DNA of 64,000 bases from Stenopsyche tienmushanensis (lineage: Eukaryota > Arthropoda > Insecta > Trichoptera > Stenopsychidae): the NCBI GenBank assembly GCA_008973525.1, contig WACJ01000528.1:1116001-1180000 (forward strand), given 5' to 3'. Under the pieces are notes generated by a model, which saw only the letters and a list, made by a program, of their open reading frames with translations, made no database searches and had not been told where the DNA came from. Made by a program: the position numbers and the translations under genes. This document shows positions 59,330 through 64,000 of the stretch, one piece after another (positions within the stretch are counted from its first letter, which is position 1; every line of letters starts with the position of its first letter).

Positions 59330-62142
59330 ATGGCCGCGCCGGGCGACGCCGCCGCCCAAGCCAAGGAGGAGATCAAGTCGGCGTTCGTGACTCGCGAGGG
59401 CACCTATCGCTTGCTGCCGCTGGCCGAGTACTCGCGCCCCAATCGCGTGGCGTACGCGCCCCAACAGCAGCCGCAGGTGCGCCTCTCGCTCGTCAAGTTG
59501 CCGCTGCCTGACGACCCTGACCCTCTGCGCCTCGCCTTCAACCTGGGCAAGGAGCTCTACGTCTATGTCTACAAGGGCGTCAAAAAGGTCACTAATTATA
59601 ACCAATTCCCAGAATCTGATGTCGAGGAGTTTACGGCGCCACCGCTCATGTCCTTCGTATGTCAGAATTTTCCTCAACCGTAAATACAACATCAGTAAAG
59701 AATATAAAAAATCCATAGTAATGATTTATAATACAATAAATATTGTGACAGTTGTGGAAATAAAGTAGTGACTTGGATTATGTTGACATAAATTGTTGTA
59801 AATATTGTAAATTCTGATCAAACGGCTCAAATATCTAGACTTGATTATTTATTATATCAATTTATATCTGAGACCTTTGCTTTTCTTGTTATGACATCAT
59901 ATGCTACTTGACCATATTTTGAAAACATCTAGAAAAATTACACTTGTAATTTTATCAATTATGAACTCCACTTTAATATATTAGATTTTTTCCCATTTTT
60001 CCTATTCAATTAAATCTCCCATATTCACATCTCATTAATGTAGTTACTTTATTAAAATCTACATGCAATATTCTTTACCAAGCTCCGGAAAATATGTTGC
60101 TTTTTATTTTACTGGTGTAAATTTTATTTACATCATTAAATTTTAAAAATGCAATATTTGAAATCTGAATTTTCAAAAAATATGAATACTCTTAAATTTG
60201 ATTAAGTAATAATTTTATTTACATTTAGAATATATTAACTACTCGAACAATAAGAGTCAAAGGTTTTTTGTTTAAAATAATTTGTCCTTCAAGTAATGTT
60301 GAATAATTAAATTTAAATTATTCAGATAAAAACAATCTGTGTAAAAACAACTTCTTTCCTGCGATTATAATTTAATTGCAATAATAAATATTTTCTTCTA
60401 TTTCTTTTTAGGCTGCTGATCTTTCAAAACCTGTAGATAAGAAGATATACAAGGGCACAAATCCCACTTGCCACGATTTCAACACGGTCACAACTACACC
60501 TTACAGCGTTTCATTATTAATAGGATTTTCTACTGGGCAAATACAAATATTAGATCCAATTAAAAAAGAAATTAGCAAACTTTATAACGAAGAAGTGAGT
60601 CGTCTGATTTTTTGAATTCTTTATTACACATTTGAAATTATACTTATTTTATTATTCTTATTTCAGAGATTAATTGATAAAACACGTGTGACATGCATTC
60701 GTTGGGTGCCAGGCTCTTGTAATTTATTTTTAGCCGCTCATGCTTCGGGACAGCTATACGTATACAATGAAGAATTGGGATGCGGAAATGCCGCGCCTCA
60801 CTATCAGCCATTCAAACAGGGAGAAGGTTACGCGATTCACACGTGTAAAACTAAATCGACCCGCAATCCACTCTACCGTTGGGTTATTGGCGCTGAAGGC
60901 TGCTGCATAAATGAGTTTGCGTTTTCCCCGTGCGGAGCTCATTTAGCCGTCGCATCGCAAGATGGTTTTCTAAGGGTGTTCCACTATGATACCATGGAAC
61001 TGATTGGGCACGCAAGGTCGTACTTTGGAGGATTTCTATGCGTATGTTGGTCGCCGGACGGCAGATACGTGGTGGTCGGCGGCGAAGACGATCTGGTTAC
61101 GATATGGTCCTTCGGCGACAGTCGTGTGGTGGCTCGTGGACAAGGTCATCGTTCGTGGGTTTCAGTCGTCGCTTTTGATCCCTACACTTGTTGCTTGTCG
61201 GACTCGGATAATTGTACTTCTGCCGGTTCAGATGAAGAATTACGAGTGGCGAATGCCGATCCGACCGGCGTCAGCTATAGGTTGGGCAGCGTATCTCAAG
61301 ACACTCAGCTCTGTCTGTGGGACATTACGGAAGATGTGCTGCGGCCTCCGGCAAAAACGAGAGTATCGGCCCATCTCACAACCAATGCGCGCAATTCCTC
61401 CTCGAACGGTGTGCCTAGTAAACCTTCCGTGAAGTGTTTAAAGAACAATAAAATCGGGTTAAAGACGGGCGATTCTAGTAATGTCAGTTGTTCTACCCAT
61501 TCTACTATAAGCAATAAATCTAATGTTGAAAATTCTGGTAATGGTGGAAATGCCAAGTTAGCTAATAAATCTACAAAAGTGAACAATCTGTCTACAGTCA
61601 ACATAACAGTGGGAGGGTGCACTCCTCCGAGTGAAACGGGACCTCTCAGTGCGGTGACCCAGCGGTTGGCCGGATTCACTTTTGGCGATCGCAAAGACCA
61701 TTCCCATCGCCGTAATTTTAGTTTGACTTCTAAAAGTGGTAATTCCAGTAATAGTGATAGTAAAAACAATTCCATATCTAACTCGGTAGCACTACGAATG
61801 AAGAGTACGCTCGTCGGCAGCGGAGGGAGCGGGACCGGAGGCAGCGGCTGCGGTGGGTGCGGGGCGCGGGGAGCGTGTGACTCTCTGCGGCTGATCGGGA
61901 CAGCAGCATGCCCTCGCTTCGACGACTGTCCCGTACTTGAGCCTCTCGTTTGTAAAAAAGTAGCCCACGAGCGGCTCACAGCGCTACTCTTTCGCGAAGA
62001 TTGTTTACTGACAGCTTGTCAAGACGGTGGCGTGTATACATGGGCTCGTCCGGGATTACCCCCACCCTCCGCTGATGTGCCTGATGCCTCCCATCTTTTT
62101 GAAAGGGATAGACACTTCGAACGCATCGACCTGGTTGATTGA
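59330..62142 (+). CDS. WDR20: WD repeat protein 20
   Basis: WD40 protein. The vertebrate orthologues WDR20/DMWD bind and activate the USP12/USP46-UAF1 deubiquitinases. Exons 59330-59587, 60412-60594 and 60667-62142 encode 638 residues (human WDR20 about 570). Start: first ATG of the GC-rich exon (MAAPGDAAAQAKEEIKSAF), followed by FVTREGTYRLLPLAEYSRPN. The propeller blades are clear: LLIGFSTGQIQILDP, NLFLAAHASGQLYVYN, INEFAFSPCGAHLAVASQDG, VCWSPDGRYVVVGGEDDLVT and FDPYTC with GHRSWVSVVAF. A long Ser/Asn-rich insert (about residues 370-550) with a Gly-rich stretch (GGSGTGGSGCGGCGARGA) precedes the last blade (LLTACQDGGVYTWARP). AATAAA lies at 62275-62280. Confidence 0.92.
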
Positions 62143-64000
62143 TTAAACAGAGACGTTTAAATTATTGTTTTTATTTTTTACTTGTTGAATAATCTTATAT
62201 AAATTGACTTCGCGTTAGATTGTTAGATAACAATCATTTTATCGATGCGTTCTAAATGTAACATATTTTATCAAAATAAATCAGAGTTAGAATAAAAATG
62301 TTATTGGATATTGTTGTTTTTATTTTTAAATTATTAATGTATATTTGAAAAGTTGTTTTATAACATACGAAAAGTTTTTTTAAAGCTGCTGTATAAAATT
62401 TCCAAGAAATGTTTAATTTATCATATTTTTTCCAAAGCGTGAATATGAGTTAGGTTTTTTCATATCATCAGTGTTTAATAAATCTATAAAAAATATGTTT
62501 TTAGATATGATAAAAAAATATTATAAACAAACATTTAAAGTATATGTTAAGAATTCAATGCCATATGAAATCTTACATTAGGAAAATAAAACAGTTTAAG
62601 GAAATGCATGATAATTAAATGAAACATCGAGGGAATATTTTATTTTATACAAAACTTTAAAGATCTTTTAATCTAGTTGTTGCATTGCATTGTCACGACA
62701 TAGCCGTCGTTAGCGGTTACGTTTATCATACAAGTTTTAGTGAAATCGATGTTATAAATATTAGTTGCGGTTAATATTATTACAAGTTGACGACCCTCAC
62801 TAATTAAAAACATTCCATCCATTTGTGTGAAGATATTTCTTGAGCTATCAAATTTTATCTTGAATGTGTAATATAGAAACGAACGTATTCTGTGACCACG
62901 AGCAAATTTTATTGCTGGAAATATTAGATAGAGGTAAACAGTATCTCTAAATCTAAACATGACTTATTTATATCTCAAAGATTACTTCATAAAACGTGTA
63001 CAGTTGTGTGCCAATCTATTCGGAGAAGAGAAGATACTGTCCTGTACTTCACAATTTTATTATTTTTTTATATTGATTCATCTTCTGTAAGAAAAAAGAA
63101 AATTTCAGTTTCGATTAAACGGCATTTATTCTTCTTGTATTATTAACAAAAAATATTTCCTTAAACTTGTATATGAACCGAAACAGCATCTCGCTATGTT
63201 TTACTATTTTTGACGCGATTAAGAATATTCTAGTTACCTTTTTTGCACTAGAATTTTTAATCGATAAGCATCAAAAGCGACAATTAGGGTCTTCTACATG
63301 AGATTGGAAATTTATGTTTTGTAGCTAACCTAGGACTTGCAGACTTCCCGTTGTTTGCTGCAGATGTGCACCTCAGCCTGAGACTACCAACTAATAATCG
63401 AGTCAATAGCTCTCCTTTATTCGTAATCTACCTCTTACTTTATATTCTGCCAGCAACTCGACAATTCATTCTCAGTTTATATCTCTTCATACGTGCACCA
63501 ATGTATATTTTATTGTTGATTTAAATAAACCATTCCATCAAAGGATTTTAATTAAGGAAGAAAGTCTTTTTCATCAAGAGGATGATAAACTACATTCGCA
63601 ACCCATATGCCAGTTTTAAAAAAGAAATTGTGTTAACTGATCGTTTTTTTCGCAATTTTTTGAATGATTTTAATTATCCGTTTTGTTTTCTTATAAATAT
63701 AGACAAAATTTACCAACAAAAAATTCATTCTATTGCGTCATTTTATAATCAAAATATATTTTTAAAGACAAGAACTATGGGCTTGTAGCAAGATCGGTTT
63801 GCCTATGCTCATTATGATGGTAAATCAACGCAAAAGAGCTCTCTAATGTTTTAATACTAAATTATCGGTTAAAAGTATATCAGTACTTTTATGAATAAGC
63901 TATAAATTTTTTCAAAATTATTTATTTACATTTATCTGATTACAAACAGATATATTTAACTTACACAAATCATAACTATTAATAATATACACAGTGTCTA
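62143..64000. other. Right edge, no firmly recognised gene
   Basis: WDR20 3' UTR followed by AT-rich DNA. One possible minus-strand exon is listed separately. The plus-strand frame 63582-63788 has no motif. Confidence 0.45.
62673..62960 (-). CDS. Possible small hypothetical protein or terminal exon
   Basis: A 95-residue frame starts with ATG and ends TAG, in a region with few other open frames. The C-terminal half (from IFTQMDGMFLISEGRQL to VTANDGYVVTMQCNN) uses fairly balanced third bases, unlike the AT-rich flanks, so it could be the last exon of a minus-strand gene that begins beyond the window. I do not recognise the family. There are two Cys and no signal peptide. It may equally be chance. 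Confidence 0.25.
   Translation of the reverse strand: MFRFRDTVYLYLIFPAIKFARGHRIRSFLYYTFKIKFDSSRNIFTQMDGMFLISEGRQLVIILTATNIYNIDFTKTCMINVTANDGYVVTMQCNN

Noticed and set aside
59077..59716. Minus-strand Pro/Ala/Arg-rich frames at the WDR20 start
   Set aside because: Antisense shadows of the GC-rich WDR20 exon 1 and leader.
1..64000. tRNA, rRNA or other structured RNA genes
   Set aside because: By eye I found no cloverleaf with conserved boxes and no rRNA segment. A covariance-model scan would be needed to exclude them.

Overview
The window is nuclear DNA of an arthropod, most likely an insect. It is AT-rich. Its genes are split into many short exons with GT-AG introns, and the proteins are typical animal orthologues. 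Introns and spacers are full of decayed DNA transposons (hAT, piggyBac, mariner, pogo/Tigger-like) plus LINE fragments. I cannot name the species from the sequence alone.

Layout. Positions 1-12489 hold no gene I recognise, only repeats: a hAT-like element, a mariner relic and a hAT relic with a transposase tail. Then come DLST (minus, 12490-15795), diverging across a GC-rich 607-bp spacer from spindle-E/TDRD9 (plus, 25 exons, 16403-34341). MTHFD1/C1-THF synthase follows (plus, 14 exons, 36097-42053). METTL15 (43121-44185) and UQCC2 (44209-45003) lie on the minus strand with 23 nt between them. A ZNF106-like WD40 protein (plus, 45760-51538), the mitochondrial initiation factor MTIF2 (plus, 52731-57261) and WDR20 (plus, 59330-62142) complete the set. 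All exon chains were built by hand from splice sites and reading-frame phase. They sum to whole codons, apart from one extra base each in DLST and MTHFD1.

Functional themes. Four of the eight genes act in mitochondria: DLST (TCA cycle), METTL15 (12S rRNA methylation), UQCC2 (complex III assembly) and MTIF2 (translation initiation). MTHFD1 supplies one-carbon units in the cytosol. Spindle-E is a piRNA-pathway helicase, and its own introns contain many transposon relics, including a hAT element with a perfect 8-bp target duplication that carries a piggyBac relic.

Most notable observations: (1) MTHFD1 has an in-frame UGA that a +1 shift resolves, in a context matching the antizyme frameshift core CC-UGA-UGC. 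(2) DLST has a similar +1 T in a conserved stretch. (3) UQCC2 and METTL15 look dicistronic. (4) There are several well-bounded TIR elements. Assembly error must be excluded for (1) and (2).
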